This document shows positions 34,032-46,283 of a DNA stretch of 64,000 nucleotides, piece by piece (position 1 is the first letter of the stretch; each line of letters opens with the position of its first letter). Position numbers and translations under genes: made by a program. The stretch comes from Entonaema liquescens (Eukaryota; Ascomycota; Sordariomycetes; Xylariales; Xylariaceae). Where the stretch lies: NCBI GenBank assembly GCA_902805475.1, contig CADCSX010000023.1, positions 1,364,001 through 1,428,000 of the forward strand, in the 5' to 3' direction. The notes beneath the pieces are model-generated. The model was not told where the DNA came from. It saw only the letters and a program-made list of their open reading frames with translations, and searched no databases.

Positions 34032-36972
34032 CTATTCCTCTTCCGAGTCGCTTTCCTCCTCACTTGACTCCATAGGTCTGGTGTCATCAACATCGCCAGG
34101 AAGAGGCTCTTGGCTTCCACTACCGTGGCGTTGAAGTTGAGCTTTAAGCTCGCGGAGTTGTTCGATCTTACGTTCCTGCTCATGTTTGTTCATAGGCTTA
34201 TTCTTCTTAGCCTTAGGAGGTGCACTAGGCTTCGACTTGGGTTCCGGTTCGACTGCACGGCTAAATTCCGGCTTCTTCTCAAGTGCAGTACGAATTTCTG
34301 GATTTGTTTTGTTGATCAGGTCATAGAGTCTTCGAAGAGCTTCATCGGACAAGGCATCTATGTCTAATTCCATTTCACCATCGTCGTTCTCCTATAATAG
34401 ATGTGAGCACTGGATCATGACAGAGTAGAACAGTCACAAACGCAGGGTGTGAAGGGGCAAAGAATGGAAAGAGATTTAAACACTTACATTCTGACCGGTA
34501 TCCTTCTTGATTATGTCAACAGCCTTTGTCAAGGTAGTTCCATCCAGCTCGTTAATCCCTTCGGCGATGACCGCTTTCTCTAGCGCACCAACTGGGCGGC
34601 TCTTGGGAGCTGCCTTTTTATGGCTGGTGTGGCTGGTGGTATTCTTTTTGGTAGCATTGACATTACCAGATGCTGCCTTTTTGTGGCCTGAAGTTGCCAA
34701 GCCACTACCTCCAGACTTTGGCTTACTCTTAGTGGGCTTCTTCTTTGGCTTCGGCTTCTTCTCCTCACTGTGGAATTTGGTTCTCTCCTCTACAAGTTTG
34801 CGCTGCAGCATTGAAACCATTGATTGCTGAATCTCAATCATTGTGAGGTCTGGTTTCTTTGATCCAAGGAGGGTGTTTAGCTTGTCTTGCTCCTCGTCTA
34901 AGCGAACTTGCAGGTTACGAATCGCTTCGCTGCTCTGCTCATCCTCACCATCCGCTTCACTCTCGTCTTCAGTATCATGGGCGCTTCTCTCCGGGCTATG
35001 AACAGATGCGTTTGCCGCGGACGGTAACTCCGGAGGATAATGACGCTTCATCCACTGATCTCGTTTCGATATCTCCGTCTTGAACAGATCCTCCAAACGT
35101 CTAGCAAGGGAAGTAACATCATGATGCTGACCGTTAAAAATCTCAGAATTGTGGACGATCAGTTTCATGTCCTTCTCTATGTCTTTCACTGTCTTATAGT
35201 CACCATCGTAGTTTTTCTGTGTCATAGTGGCAAGATCCATTGGTTTCTTCACAATGCTGAAATACGTCGGGATATTCAAAGCCACAGGATCCACGGGCGT
35301 GAGAAACCACTGGTTTAACGCGTAATGCTTTCCCTTTTTGATCTCGTCGAGAACGACTTCGAAGAAGCGTTGCTCGGGTTCCAACTTCTTGCGACTCGCT
35401 GAGCCATAGTCAAGATCCCGATTCTTCGGGGGTGTATTGGGCGTTTGGGTCTATCACTATCTTCTCTGGTTGAATCACGACGAATCTGGGGGATACCATT
35501 CGGAGGGATCGCAAAGGCTGGCGCTGAAGAGGAAGCAGATCCTGGCTGCGTAGTTTGTGCAGCCTGCGTAGGCGTCGACTTCGGCTTGGGGCTCGCAGCA
35601 GCTGGGCGTGATGGCTGTGATTGCGATTGTCGTCGGGGCTGGGTCGCTGCACGAGGTTCTGGGTGCCGTGTTGCATGAGCCTTACCTTTCTCAGGCTTAG
35701 CAGGCTCATCCAACTTCGAAATTTCCGGTAAACGTCCAAGTATCTGGTCTCTGACTGCGCCTGCTGCTTGGGTGATGGGATTATTTTCGCCGTTGAACGT
35801 TAAAGAATTCTCATATAATAGTTGTATATCAGCTTTCAATGCGCCGTAATTAGCGTATTTGTCCTCGCGAAGCTTCGCCTCGAAAAGAGAAATGTCCACC
35901 GGGTTCTCTATTTTAGACTTGTAGTCCTCCCACAAAACTGGCCATAGTCGCTCTACGGGTTGTCTAAAATTAAGACCATTTTTAGTCTTCTTGACGCCGG
36001 CCAAGACTTGCCTTATCTGCCTATTTTGGAAAGGGGTGATGGTTTGGCTGTCTTGGTCTCTATCGACGCTCTTCTTCGACTCTGACGCGGGGGGAGGTCC
36101 GCTTGCAACAACCAACGAATCTGCGGTGGAGTCAATCGGGTCTTCTTCTGTTTTCGCTCGTTTCGCCGCTCGCTCGTCGTTGTCATCTTCCTCGCGCTCT
36201 CGGGGACTTTGGTTGCGGACGTAGGCTGGTCAGTCATGGGTGTATCGGGCTGAGAAACAGCGCTGTCAGGTTGGGTGCCTTTGATGTCCAATTTGGCGAG
36301 ATCCGCCGACGGCTGAGCCGAGTCCTGAGATGACGTAGGTGCTGGGGTATTCTTCCGAGAAGACTTGTCCTCTACGCTATTCTCGGGTTTGGCGCTCGAC
36401 TCTCTGTTAACTTGTTGCTCCGAGACATCCACATCCATCGAATCAGTAGGTTTCTCAGCATTCTCTTCGTTTGGTACCGAATCTTGGTTCGCAACATTCT
36501 GCTCCGCCTTATCATTATTCTCGGATGTTGAACCAGGGACGGCTTCTGTATCGGCTTCTGCTGCTGAAGGCGGGTCCTTCACGGTGGATGCGCCATTAAC
36601 ATCGGGCATATCTGTGTCATCGGCGGATGAAGGGTCGGGGTTTGACTCTTTCAGAGTTTGCTGGGGAAGACTGCTGTTTGCAGCAAAGGCCTTTTGATTT
36701 AGCGATTTATCCGCGCCAGGAGCCGTCGAGTCTATCGATTCCGTATTACCATTAACAGTAGGTTTATCATCAGACTTAGACTTGTCTTGATCAGATTGAG
36801 AGTGCCTGTTTATACTATCGTTTAGTATATCGATATGAGGGACACAAAATTGCACTCACCCATTAACTACTCCCGCTTCCGATGCATCAATTGCCATCTC
36901 CTCCGGTCCAGGACTAGCGACCTTCTTATCCACCGGTAAGGTTTGAGGTTGCTCGGTCGCCATTATTGCCAT
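34032..36972 (-). CDS. BDF1: BET double-bromodomain protein
   Basis: Binds acetylated histone tails and recruits TFIID-type transcription machinery in the nucleus. Exons 36972-36860, 36805-34488 and 34391-34032. An acidic Ser/Thr-rich N-terminus is followed by a KRAKTEEDP nuclear signal, bromodomain 1 (ITPFQNRQIRQVLAGVKK; LLYENSLTFNGENNP), bromodomain 2 (HYALNQWFLTPVDPVALNIP; VKKPMDLATM; IVHNSEIFNG), a coiled coil, a Lys-rich linker, and an ET/NET domain (MELDIDALSDEALRRLYDLI) with an acidic Ser/Glu tail. Two single-base deficits interrupt the frame, both in C runs on the coding strand: complementary to G 36202-36205 and G 35428-35432. Adding one base at each restores a continuous family-like protein. 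In a conserved gene this is more likely a sequence error than decay. Start: first ATG 36972; 36963 is an in-frame alternative. Confidence 0.88.
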
Positions 36973-39900
36973 CCAGCTACCCAAAGGGTGATATTGCACT
37001 AGTTTAAAGACGACTTCGATATTATGAGTCTATAAATCCGAATCGCTCACATGAACGTAAGAATTGGGTCTACTAAAAACACATAGTTAGATATGGATAT
37101 TGGGACATGACCTATATTATGCAAATTAAGAAATTGGGGGTAAATTCGCGAATATTGCGATTCTCCTATAGAAAAGGTATCGACAAGGAGGGTGACTTAA
37201 GGAGATTGCAATCCGCTGAAGGCTCAGAACGGACTTACCTTTTAGTCTAGAGGGCGCAAAAGGTTCTTGGCAATTATGGCTGCGACTTCCAGTCAGTAAC
37301 GAAGTAATAAAAAACAACACCTAGATGCAATAATGATTAGATATTAGACAACAAGTTAAATTGTGCAAGGTTGGCGAGAAGGAAGATAAGGGAAGAAAAT
37401 TATAGCGATATAAAAAAGAATTGGGCGCCAGAGGGAAGAAACAACATCGAGATGATGCATTTGTTTGCTTTGCGCCGCGATGCGCTATATGATCTTGCGA
37501 CATGCGACAGCTGCGTATGTGGGAAGGCACACTCGCAAGGTGGCTGGCCAATGAGGAGGAGGTTGGGAAATAATGGGAAATATTTTTAATTGCAAGGATG
37601 AGGTGTAAGTGTTATTGGGACGATACACATTATATCGAGATTCATACAAATCTGCGCATCTCCTCAACGGTGTCAGGTCGTGAAACCAGCTAAACTCTGG
37701 ACGCGCAAGTGATGAATGTGGTCAGAGCGCGTCAGGTAGCCAGTAATATTACCAACAACCCATTGCTTGAACGTTGAGGGGACTGTCTATATCAGGGTCT
37801 AGAAGCGCGTTGCTTAGCGCCTCTAAATCCAAGACTGGCAGAGGGGTTTGACGAGCGTTGATTTGAGGCGTCCAGATAAACGAGACAGATCCGTTGTGTA
37901 TATTGGTACAATTCGACGGCGAGATGTCTTGTGATTTCTGGCAATGGCCGCGTAGATAATAGTAGGGACGAGGATAATGGTACAGTGGTGCGGAGCGAAA
38001 GGTAGAATAAGGGACAAGTAGAACAAGGAATCTTTGATACACTCACCTTCAAATTTGAAATAATCAAAGACGCGCCAGCACGCGTCAAGTCCCGGATCCA
38101 GGTTTAAAAAGGATTGCAATGGACAAGAGAATAGAGGAACGAGTAACCCACGTGGCTATTACGATCAGACGATAAAGTAGTGAAGCGACAATGAGAGTCA
38201 CTCTTGCACCACTGGACGATACTGTGAAGACGAGACGCGATGCGCCTCGATCGCGGGATTAAAAAAGTAGTAGAGATTGTTTGGTACGTTGAACTAAATC
38301 AGACCAAACAAATGGTTGTAGGACGGCGATAGCCTAGTATCGTTGATAATTAACGACGACGAGGTTCACGAAGAGCCGATAAACCGGAATTCGCGATGAT
38401 AATAATTGCCCAGGTGGTCAATGCGGTAGTGGTCGCGATAGTGGTCGCGATAGTTACTCGATACTACCGTTTTGGGGGAAGGATTGGAATGAATAAAAAC
38501 TTAAAATATTAAACAACGAATCGATGAGCAGCGCGCACGGGGGAAATAAGGAAAGACAGATTTAGGAGGGTAAAAGGTACCTCGGTACTTTCTGTCGCGT
38601 GGTGCGCGTGCAGCGGTGGTGGTGAGGAGGTATGAGATCAATTTCTCAAGATGCGAGGCGGTGTCGGTGCTCGGAATATTAGAGAGAGGGGGGGTTGGGG
38701 TTGGGCAGAAATGGAAAAATAGGAGGAAGGGTTGTAAAAAAATCTCAGGAATCAGAGGTCTCTTTTTTTCTTCGTCGCGAAAATTTCTGGTTTGGGGCCA
38801 CTTTCCTATTTGTAGAACGCGCTTTCCCGGGCTGCGAAATCACGGTTCGCCATTACTGGGGAATTACGACAAGGATTGTATCGAGGGCAACGCCTACCGT
38901 ATTCCTATGAAAGCACCCGATGGCAAATCACGTTGTCTAGATATGGGACTGTGGGGCGCTTTGATACAGCGAACAAGGATGCACACTCCAAAGATTGACC
39001 AAAGTACCCATCTTGATACTGCATTGTGAGTATGTACGCAGGTACACGTAGGTACTGTGGATGAATGGTGGGAAACGGTTACCTGGCATTTGCTGAATTA
39101 ACGGAGGTGACTCAGGTCTAGGCCTCGATTGACCGGCACAGATAGATTTATACTATGCTCGTTTCTCGGAAAGCCGGAAGAGATGCATCGAGTTGCGACT
39201 TAACATACTCATATCGAAGGATGTGATAATAACTTTGCTGGATGAACCGACAGGCAAGACCCGGATGCTCGAAGATTTGACGAGTGAAGTATTGTTTGAC
39301 GGGCTAGATAAAAGAGCCAATTAGATTTGGAGCGCAATGATGACCTTCCATCTCCTGTCCAATGATAACGCGTAGGGCTCAAAGATCCTTGCTTGCACGA
39401 AATGATGGAAGCCACCAGTGCTCTCTGCTTCAGTGTTAGAAAACCCCCGAGGCGTGTGAATATAAGTACTGCTTCATTGTTGAACGATGTTCTGCTTTGG
39501 CAATTCGGCGCATCATTCATCATCACATGATCTGGAGGACTGATGTGAGAATGTCGTTGCCAAAGCTTTGTCTTTGTCACCCTCGAGGGTATGCATTTCG
39601 TGTTCAAGAGATGCTTTGAAGCTTTGCGCCGCGTCATAGACCCGTGCTCAATCGATAAAGATCAGAACTATCGAAGAAAAAAAATCATGTCATTTGGAGC
39701 TGCATAGCTTAGCTTAAACGGAAAAAGATGTTTAGTAAAGAAGAAATTCTGTAGCTTTTCAGACTCTCCCTATTCACTCAGAAAAAGTTGACAAGGCAAA
39801 GTGGAGGCAACAGACACATGGGCACAGTAAGAAACACAGAGTACATATATTAGGTATCTATTCAGTGGTACCTAATTCACGTTGCGTTAGCTTTTATTAG

Positions 39901-40247
39901 ATTATCGATCGCTTGGCAATAGAGCTTTCACGCTAAGATCAAGTAGGTACACTAACTAGGTACTTAGGTACTTCTAAGGTGGAGTCGATTTCTCGGTCAC
40001 GGAAATACCAAACACCTATCGGAGTCCTGGGCCAATTCGTTATCGAAAAAAAAAGCCAACGCGAAGTATCTTTCATCTCACTGGATATATGTACTCGCGT
40101 GCAAAGTACAAGAAATTTTTAACACTTTTGCGCTCGCCCTCCTCGACCTCTAGAGGTGTCATTGCGTCCTACTCTGAATATATTCCGGCCCTTTAATACT
40201 TTTCTTCGCAAGATATCTCTCATTACACTATTTACACCTGGGACACA
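36973..40247. promoter_or_regulatory. Long divergent intergenic region BDF1 / UTP5 (3.3 kb)
   Basis: It separates two divergent core genes and is unusually long for this window. On the minus strand it contains strong splice donors (AAAGGTAAGTCC at about 37232-37243; GAAGGTGAGTG at 38041-38050), which suggests a long spliced BDF1 leader or a separate small gene. A GATAGTGGTCGCGATAG duplication lies near 38433-38453. TACGTAGGTAC-type repeats occur at 39030-39060 and 39945-39975. CT-rich promoter sequence lies just before UTP5. Confidence 0.4.
37749..38119 (-). CDS. Candidate 83-aa spliced small ORF (hypothetical)
   Basis: Exon 1, 38119-38047, reads MQSFLNLDPGLDACWRVFDY and ends at a strong GTGAGT donor. 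Exon 2, 37927-37749, after acceptor CACAAG, gives a hydrophilic tail ending DIDSPLNVQAMGCW. The composition is protein-like, but I recognise no family and other acceptors are possible (for example after GCCAG at 37938). It may be an upstream ORF in a long BDF1 leader. Confidence 0.3.
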
Positions 40248-41435
40248 ATGTCAACAAAACGAAAACCACCGAGCAAGATTGCTCACCCGGTAGTTAAGCA
40301 GAGCGCAAAGAAGCCTCTCAAAACGACAATTAATGAGTCCGAGACAGCTGTCTCAGTTCCTGATGTTTCGAAAGAGAGTGGAATTACAGGCGAGAAAGTA
40401 ATAGAGATTTCAAGCGACGAGGGCAGCAGCGAGTACGAATTCACAGATGAGGAACAAGACGACAGTAAAGCTAAACCAGAGACCAATTCTTCTAACGATC
40501 AATCCCTACGGAAGAAGGCGCACGGACAAGAAAATAGTGAGGACGGTGATGTGGACATGCCCTCGCCGGCCTTGGTAGCAGATGGCGAGTCCGACCAAGA
40601 ACCTGCTCAACCCACATTTGGTGAACTTGCCCGCGCGCACGATACCATTGAAGTTCCAAATACAACCTCCACCCAACCAAATACCGTCGCCATCCAAGGG
40701 CGTTCTCTAGCTCCTCCCAGCCTCTCGTCCTTGGGAACTGTTCTGTCCCAAGCACTCCGCACTGATGATGCAGATCTTTTGGAGTCTTGTCTTCACGTCA
40801 CCGATCTCACCACTGTTCGACATACCATTCAGAGGTTAGATTCCACCCTTGCCGGAATATTACTTACGAAACTTGCGACTCGGATGCATAGACGTCCAGG
40901 ACGGGCCGGTAGCCTGATGAGCTGGGTTCAATGGACATTAGTTGTACATGGAGGCGCATTGGCAACCCAGCCAGGCTTACCTAAAAAGTTAAGCGAGTTG
41001 CACCGGGTATTGGAGGAGCGATCAAGGGGTCTTAATTCTCTTCTAGTTCTGAAGGGAAAGCTTGACCTATTGGAGGCGCAAATGGAGTTCCGCCGGTCCG
41101 CGCAACAACACAGAGATGTCGATGAAAGTGATGACGAAGAAGCTGTCGTCTATGTGGAAGGAGAAGAAAGCGACGCTGATTTAGTTAATGGGGACATGGA
41201 CCTAGATGATGACGACGGTGGACTCCCTGTCACAAACGGTGTGGTCAATGCCGATTCAGAAGACGATGAAGAATCAAGCGGAGATGAAGAGGACGAAGAT
41301 GACTTAGACGGTCAAGAAGACTTGGATGAGAATGATGTCAACCACGAAGATGTTGAATCAGAGGAAGAAGATAGTGAACCTGAAGTAGCCGAACCTCAGC
41401 GACCGGCAAAACGTTCGAGGACGAGAAGAAGATGA
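40248..41435 (+). CDS. UTP5: Utp12-domain SSU processome component (Utp5/WDR43-like)
   Basis: Nucleolar factor for 18S rRNA maturation (t-UTP/UtpA subcomplex in yeast). Single exon, 395 aa. The N-terminus is basic and then acidic (EISSDEGSSEYEFTDEEQDD). The C-terminal-type Utp12 domain spans about residues 160-285 (LSSLGTVLSQALRTDDADLL; LATRMHRRPGRAGSLMSWVQ; HRVLEERSRGLNSLLVLKGK). A long Asp/Glu-rich tail ends in KRSRTRRR. The yeast protein has an N-terminal WD40 propeller that is absent here; the short form without propeller is what I would expect for filamentous fungi, but the symbol is therefore tentative. No lesion. Confidence 0.8.
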   Translation: MSTKRKPPSKIAHPVVKQSAKKPLKTTINESETAVSVPDVSKESGITGEKVIEISSDEGSSEYEFTDEEQDDSKAKPETNSSNDQSLRKKAHGQENSEDGDVDMPSPALVADGESDQEPAQPTFGELARAHDTIEVPNTTSTQPNTVAIQGRSLAPPSLSSLGTVLSQALRTDDADLLESCLHVTDLTTVRHTIQRLDSTLAGILLTKLATRMHRRPGRAGSLMSWVQWTLVVHGGALATQPGLPKKLSELHRVLEERSRGLNSLLVLKGKLDLLEAQMEFRRSAQQHRDVDESDDEEAVVYVEGEESDADLVNGDMDLDDDDGGLPVTNGVVNADSEDDEESSGDEEDEDDLDGQEDLDENDVNHEDVESEEEDSEPEVAEPQRPAKRSRTRRR

Positions 41436-42343
41436 AAGGTCCTTGATAGGAAGTATTAAACAGTCTTTTTTGATTCAGTCTAAACGATACCCGTTACTCT
41501 CTGGATCGCCTACTATATTTGGTGTTTACAATGGTGTTATAAGTCCTGTAAGAGGCAATGGATTTCTATGGTATGGTTGAACCCAGCCAGCTTAAAAGTT
41601 GCCTAGCTTCTCTCTAGGGATTTACGCGCGTAGGAATAACGTTGTCTTTTAAATGCAGAAATGTGATTCTGTTAACACGGTGGTCGCAACCTAACGCCAA
41701 AGCTCCATAACCATATATAATATCTTAGAAAGCGTTGTCAATATATGTGACAAGTAACACGTACTACTTAGAAAATCAAGTATGGCGGTGGTACATGTTT
41801 AAAATATTCATAAATCCACTTACGGAGTAAAGGGACGATCAAGCATTTTATAAGATACACCAATATATGTCCAACTTGAAAGAGTTGCTATGGTTGACTA
41901 ATTACATGGGAAAATATAAGTTAGGTCAAGTAATGCCTATTTAATAAAAGGCCTTACGAAATCTGGAGTTCGAACGTAATAGGTACTTGGCTAAAGTTCA
42001 TGGTGATGTAAGCATGCAGTTGCCCTAAGGGGCCCTCGGTTTGAACATATGCAGGTACCCCGTAAACTTAAAAAGACCGTTAGCTGATTGGATTATGGAC
42101 GCATATCGATAAATTCTGGCGTCTATCTATGTAATCTCCAGCAGTCAACTCTCATTTATCTAGGCGCGTCATCCCCATACCCAAATTATTTCGCGTCAAG
42201 ATTCTTTAAGTACCAAAGGCGAACAAAAGCTTGGATTTGACCTACCTTTTTTTTTTTTATAATTTCTGGTTTTTTATTTTAAAATTGTTAATGCATTTCT
42301 GGAACCCTCTCACCTCTTTTCCCGACCGACACTTGACGCCATA
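41436..42343. other. Intergenic between UTP5 and MGS1
   Basis: AT-rich, tandem-oriented genes. A T run lies at 42246-42258 in the MGS1 promoter. No other feature seen. Confidence 0.55.
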
Positions 42344-44011
42344 ATGGTAGAATGCCCGATTTGTAGCAAGCAAGTCCAATCCTCCAGGATCAACGACCAT
42401 ATCGATTCAGGATGCCAGACCTTCCTTGTTGACGCATCGACAACCTCGTCCTCATCTCAGATACCTTCCGCTACCCAACCAAATAGTTCCTTATCATCCT
42501 CACAAAAGCGACCGGCGTCCAGTTTCTTCCATACCCCTTCCGCCAAACGACAATTGACACCCGTCAAAGTCACCACATCCTCCGCAACCAGTGGCAATGG
42601 AGCAGTTGGGGGAACGAAGCTGAATGGCGGGACTAAGCGCTCCTTCGACGAAGGCCCCGGAGAAGATTCACCTATGCAGGATGCAGGGCCTAGGACAGAA
42701 GACGCAGCACCTGTCGAGACCGGCAGAGTGCTGAAAAGGACTAAGACAAATAGAGCAGCCCCCCTCGCTGAGCGTATGCGACCTCAGAGCCTTGATGAGG
42801 TCTTTGGACAGGATCTCGTCGGTCCACATGGCGTTTTGCGATCACTAATAGAATCCGACCGAGTACCGTCGATGATATTATGGGGCGCATCCGGCACAGG
42901 CAAAACTACGATTGCTCGATGTATAGCAAATATGGTTGGCTCTCGTTTCGTTGAGATGAATGCTACGAGTTCGGGCGTGGCGGAATGCAAGAAGATATTT
43001 AACGATGCGGCAAACGAGTTGGCATTGACTGGAAGAAAGACAATAATATTCTGCGACGAGATACACCGCTTCTCCAAATCCCAGCAGGATGTGTTTCTTA
43101 AGCCCGTTGAAGCAGGCACAATAACGCTCATCGGCGCAACGACAGAGAATCCAAGTTTTAAAGTAGTCAACGCGCTACTCTCAAGATGTCGAACTTTCAC
43201 GTTACAAAAATTGACAACAATAGACATCCAGCACGTCTTATCACGAGCATTACAAGCTGAGGTTTCAGCTACTTCGTCCCCTCTTCCTCCTCTCCTTGAT
43301 GAGGAGCTTATGAGTTATCTTGCCAACTTTGCCGATGGCGACGCGCGGACAGCACTCAACCTGCTAGAACTAGCCATGTCTCTAGCGAATAGAGAGGGCA
43401 TGACGAAGGAGCTAATTAAGGAATCACTGACCAAGACCTTGGTATACGATCGAGCTGGTGATCAGCATTACGACACGATCTCTGCATTCCACAAATCTGT
43501 TCGCGGCTCCGACCCAGATGCCGCACTGTACTATTTAGCCCGCATGCTCCAGTCGGGAGAGGATCCATTATTCATTGCGCGGCGGATGGTAGTTGTTGCA
43601 TCCGAAGATATCGGGTTAGCAGACAACTCACTTCTTACCCTAGCAACCTCTACATACACTGCGACACAACAAATCGGTATGCCGGAAGCTCGTATACCCT
43701 TAGCTCATTGTGCGGTAGCGCTCTCACTCGCGCCCAAGAGCACGCGTGCCTACAGGGGATTAAATAATGCATTTGCGGCCCTCAAGGAACCGGGTGTGGC
43801 ATCTTTGCCGGTGCCGATTCACTTACGAAACGCACCGACAAGGTTGATGCGAGAGCTCGGTTACGGAAGAGAGTACAAATATAATCCCAACTATAAAGAT
43901 GGCAAAGTGAAGCAAGACTATCTTCCCGATGCGCTCCTTGGACGCTCATTCTTGGAAGACCGAGATTTGGGTACTGAGATCGATCCGGACCTAGCTATGA
44001 ATGAACCTTGA
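42344..44011 (+). CDS. MGS1: AAA+ ATPase Mgs1/WRNIP1/RarA
   Basis: Replication-fork maintenance ATPase acting with PCNA and DNA polymerase delta. Single exon, 555 aa. The N-terminal UBZ4 ubiquitin-binding zinc finger has C4, C7, H19 and C24. A Ser/Thr-rich linker carries a basic nuclear signal (RVLKRTKTNR). Walker A GASGTGKTT is near residues 180-188, Walker B FCDEIHRF near 236-243, sensor 1 GATTENPSF just after. The C-terminal RarA/Mgs1 tetramerisation region contains GSDPDAALYYLARMLQSGED, ASEDIGLAD and YKYNPNYKDG. Length and motif order match the family. Clean frame. Confidence 0.95.
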   Translation: MVECPICSKQVQSSRINDHIDSGCQTFLVDASTTSSSSQIPSATQPNSSLSSSQKRPASSFFHTPSAKRQLTPVKVTTSSATSGNGAVGGTKLNGGTKRSFDEGPGEDSPMQDAGPRTEDAAPVETGRVLKRTKTNRAAPLAERMRPQSLDEVFGQDLVGPHGVLRSLIESDRVPSMILWGASGTGKTTIARCIANMVGSRFVEMNATSSGVAECKKIFNDAANELALTGRKTIIFCDEIHRFSKSQQDVFLKPVEAGTITLIGATTENPSFKVVNALLSRCRTFTLQKLTTIDIQHVLSRALQAEVSATSSPLPPLLDEELMSYLANFADGDARTALNLLELAMSLANREGMTKELIKESLTKTLVYDRAGDQHYDTISAFHKSVRGSDPDAALYYLARMLQSGEDPLFIARRMVVVASEDIGLADNSLLTLATSTYTATQQIGMPEARIPLAHCAVALSLAPKSTRAYRGLNNAFAALKEPGVASLPVPIHLRNAPTRLMRELGYGREYKYNPNYKDGKVKQDYLPDALLGRSFLEDRDLGTEIDPDLAMNEP

Positions 44012-44846
44012 TTTCAGAAGTATAAAACTAAAGATGTATATACCCCTGCTCTGGCACCCCAGGAAGAGGCACCGTCGGCTAGTATATAACGGGTTATATG
44101 AGCATCAAAATTGAGGAGCCAGGATAAGCAAAAGTGCTATAAAGGATGACAAAAGAATAGCGGTGATAGGATATCCGCTCTTGTGATTATGGCATCGTCA
44201 AAAGAGGGTGTATTTGGGCACTTGTAAATACCCATAAACGAAATAAATAAAACTCATAATTCCGTAATATGCAGCTTCTATTTGTATTTCTCTTATTTCC
44301 TCGATCATAAATCGCCATGTTATACGTCCACTTTTCAGGGATCACGTCCTAATCAACTAGTCAGATTGGTTTAACAAAATATTGCTCCATCAGTCATAGC
44401 CGCTAGAGCAGTATCTGTATCTGCGTAGCTCAAGTCAAGTCCTGGTAGGGGTCTTGGATAAAGCGTTCTCGAGATCAAAGACTTGCGTCAAGCTACCCGC
44501 CAAGGAAAGGCTTGGCTATGATTGGCCAAAACGTCGTGGATGTGTCCAAATTCGGTAATTCCATATATAGGAAGGTTACGAAGCTTGATCTGACTCTCAA
44601 AGAGGTGGATAATGGAGCCTCAGCTATTCTGGTATCTGCGGGACTTGTTTTTGGAGCAATTCGATGATCGACGTATAGGTTAATGTATATCTAGCTTCAA
44701 CTGCACAATGAAAGTCTGAAAATCGTTGGTTCATTTTAAAACCGACGTGCTCGTCAGTAGTCTAGGAACTAATTTCGGTAATTCTCCATCACGTAAAAGT
44801 AATTGTACTCTTTCCGCTAGCTAAACGAACTCTTTAGGTAACTCAT
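44012..44846. other. Intergenic between convergent MGS1 and GNAT genes
   Basis: About 835 bp of 3' flanks. No gene, repeat or RNA recognised. Confidence 0.55.
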
Positions 44847-45610
44847 TTATTCCTTTTTAGGGACATCGTAAATCATAAAATAAGCCCCGTATTCTCCTTT
44901 CCCACCATACTTCGTATCATCCTGGATCACTCTTTCAACCTCTCTGAAGCCAAGTCGCGCATAGACGCCCCGACCAGCCTTGTAGGACATCGTAAATAAG
45001 GGGACGCCGATTTTCTCAGCGTGTCTGATACCGCTCTCGACAAGTGCGGTAGCTATCCCTTTGCCCTTGTTGTCAGGGTGAACAGCCAGGTAATCAAGTC
45101 CTAGACGTGGGTTAGAGATACAAATTGGCATAGGGGATTAACTTGGCAGTTTGGCTTACTGATATAAGTTCCCTCGGCTAGGAGACGGTCCATAACTTCA
45201 TCGTTCTTATCGTCAATCCCATACATTTCCTTTCTCGCATTCCACCACGCCGACTTAGCCTGCTCTTCAAACCGCTGTTTTTCTTCGTCGCTAACATCAG
45301 GGACCTGCGCCTCAACCCATTCCGGACTACCATCTTTGGTAGTGAGATGGCTAGGCGGGAGAATCCAGCGGGCATATCCCACAAGCTCTCCGGTAACCGG
45401 GTCTACGGCTTTCTCGTGGCGCTTTTCGTCGCGGCCGGTAACGAGCGTGCGCGGATACCGCTTTGTACCACTCTCAATCAGAGTCTCCCGTGTAGTTCCC
45501 TCTGGCCATATAAGGATCCAGGTCGGATCTTCATAGAAGGCGCTCATGTTGTTACGGGCTAACGCCGGGGCGTCGGCAACCGTGCAGCGTTCGATCTTCC
45601 AGGTTGTCAT
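44847..45610 (-). CDS. GNAT-family N-acetyltransferase
   Basis: About 234 aa, exons 45610-45160 and 45100-44847 (GTAAGC...TCTAG). The acetyl-CoA binding motif A is LDYLAVHPDNKGKGIATAL (the R/Q-x-x-G-x-G/A signature as NKGKGIATAL), and motif B is YKAGRGVYARLGFREVERV. The N-terminal half (IERCTVADAPALARNNMSAF; YARWILPP) matches the group of small fungal GNATs of unknown substrate. Probably cytosolic; no signal peptide. The two exons join in phase 1 to give YIRLDYLAV. Confidence 0.88.
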
Positions 45611-46283
45611 GCTTGCTTGCTGGTAGAATTGAGTTGAATATCCTAAAGTTTGATTGCAATGTCAGAGTTGTTACGCAAACACTGGTTTTCAAGAATGCCT
45701 TTCTATTGAAGTACAACGTGTCCAATCGAGTTTAGGCAACGAATAAATGGAGGAGAGGAGCTGATGCAATTGACACTGCTTATTTACGTAAGGGACATGA
45801 CGCTTATGTATTAACAGTCCCTGCTAAGCTTCCTCATCAGGAAGATGATACGTTGTATCATCCATTCGATTGGATACATCTATGGAACCGAAGTAACTCT
45901 TGCTTATGGTGTCGGAAAATACTTGTTCCCATTCGCAGAACAAAGCTCGTTTCTGAGACCTTTTATCAATGTAGAATATGGAACACTAGAAACTTATCTC
46001 GACGAGGCCGCCATAGTACTTTATTTGTACCTATAAGCAAGGGTCTGCTTGACAAATACAACTAAAATGAGTGTCCCTAGGAGACTTCGGACTTATACGA
46101 CCTCCCCCCTATTTGCCTCCTCCATACCAATTCTCAAATACCCTAGCTCGTAACCAAAGCTAATGCCCCCTGCATATAGCAACTACGCCAGGTTCCCTTG
46201 AAGTATACCGTGTGAAGAGCGATATAAAAAGTAGCTGCTCGCTCATGAATCTAATCTACACGATAACTACGAGGATTTTCCGC
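45611..46283. other. Intergenic between GNAT gene and RiPP precursor
   Basis: GNAT promoter side and 3' flank of the precursor gene. The overlapping open frames at 45845-46065 show no recognisable domain. Confidence 0.5.
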
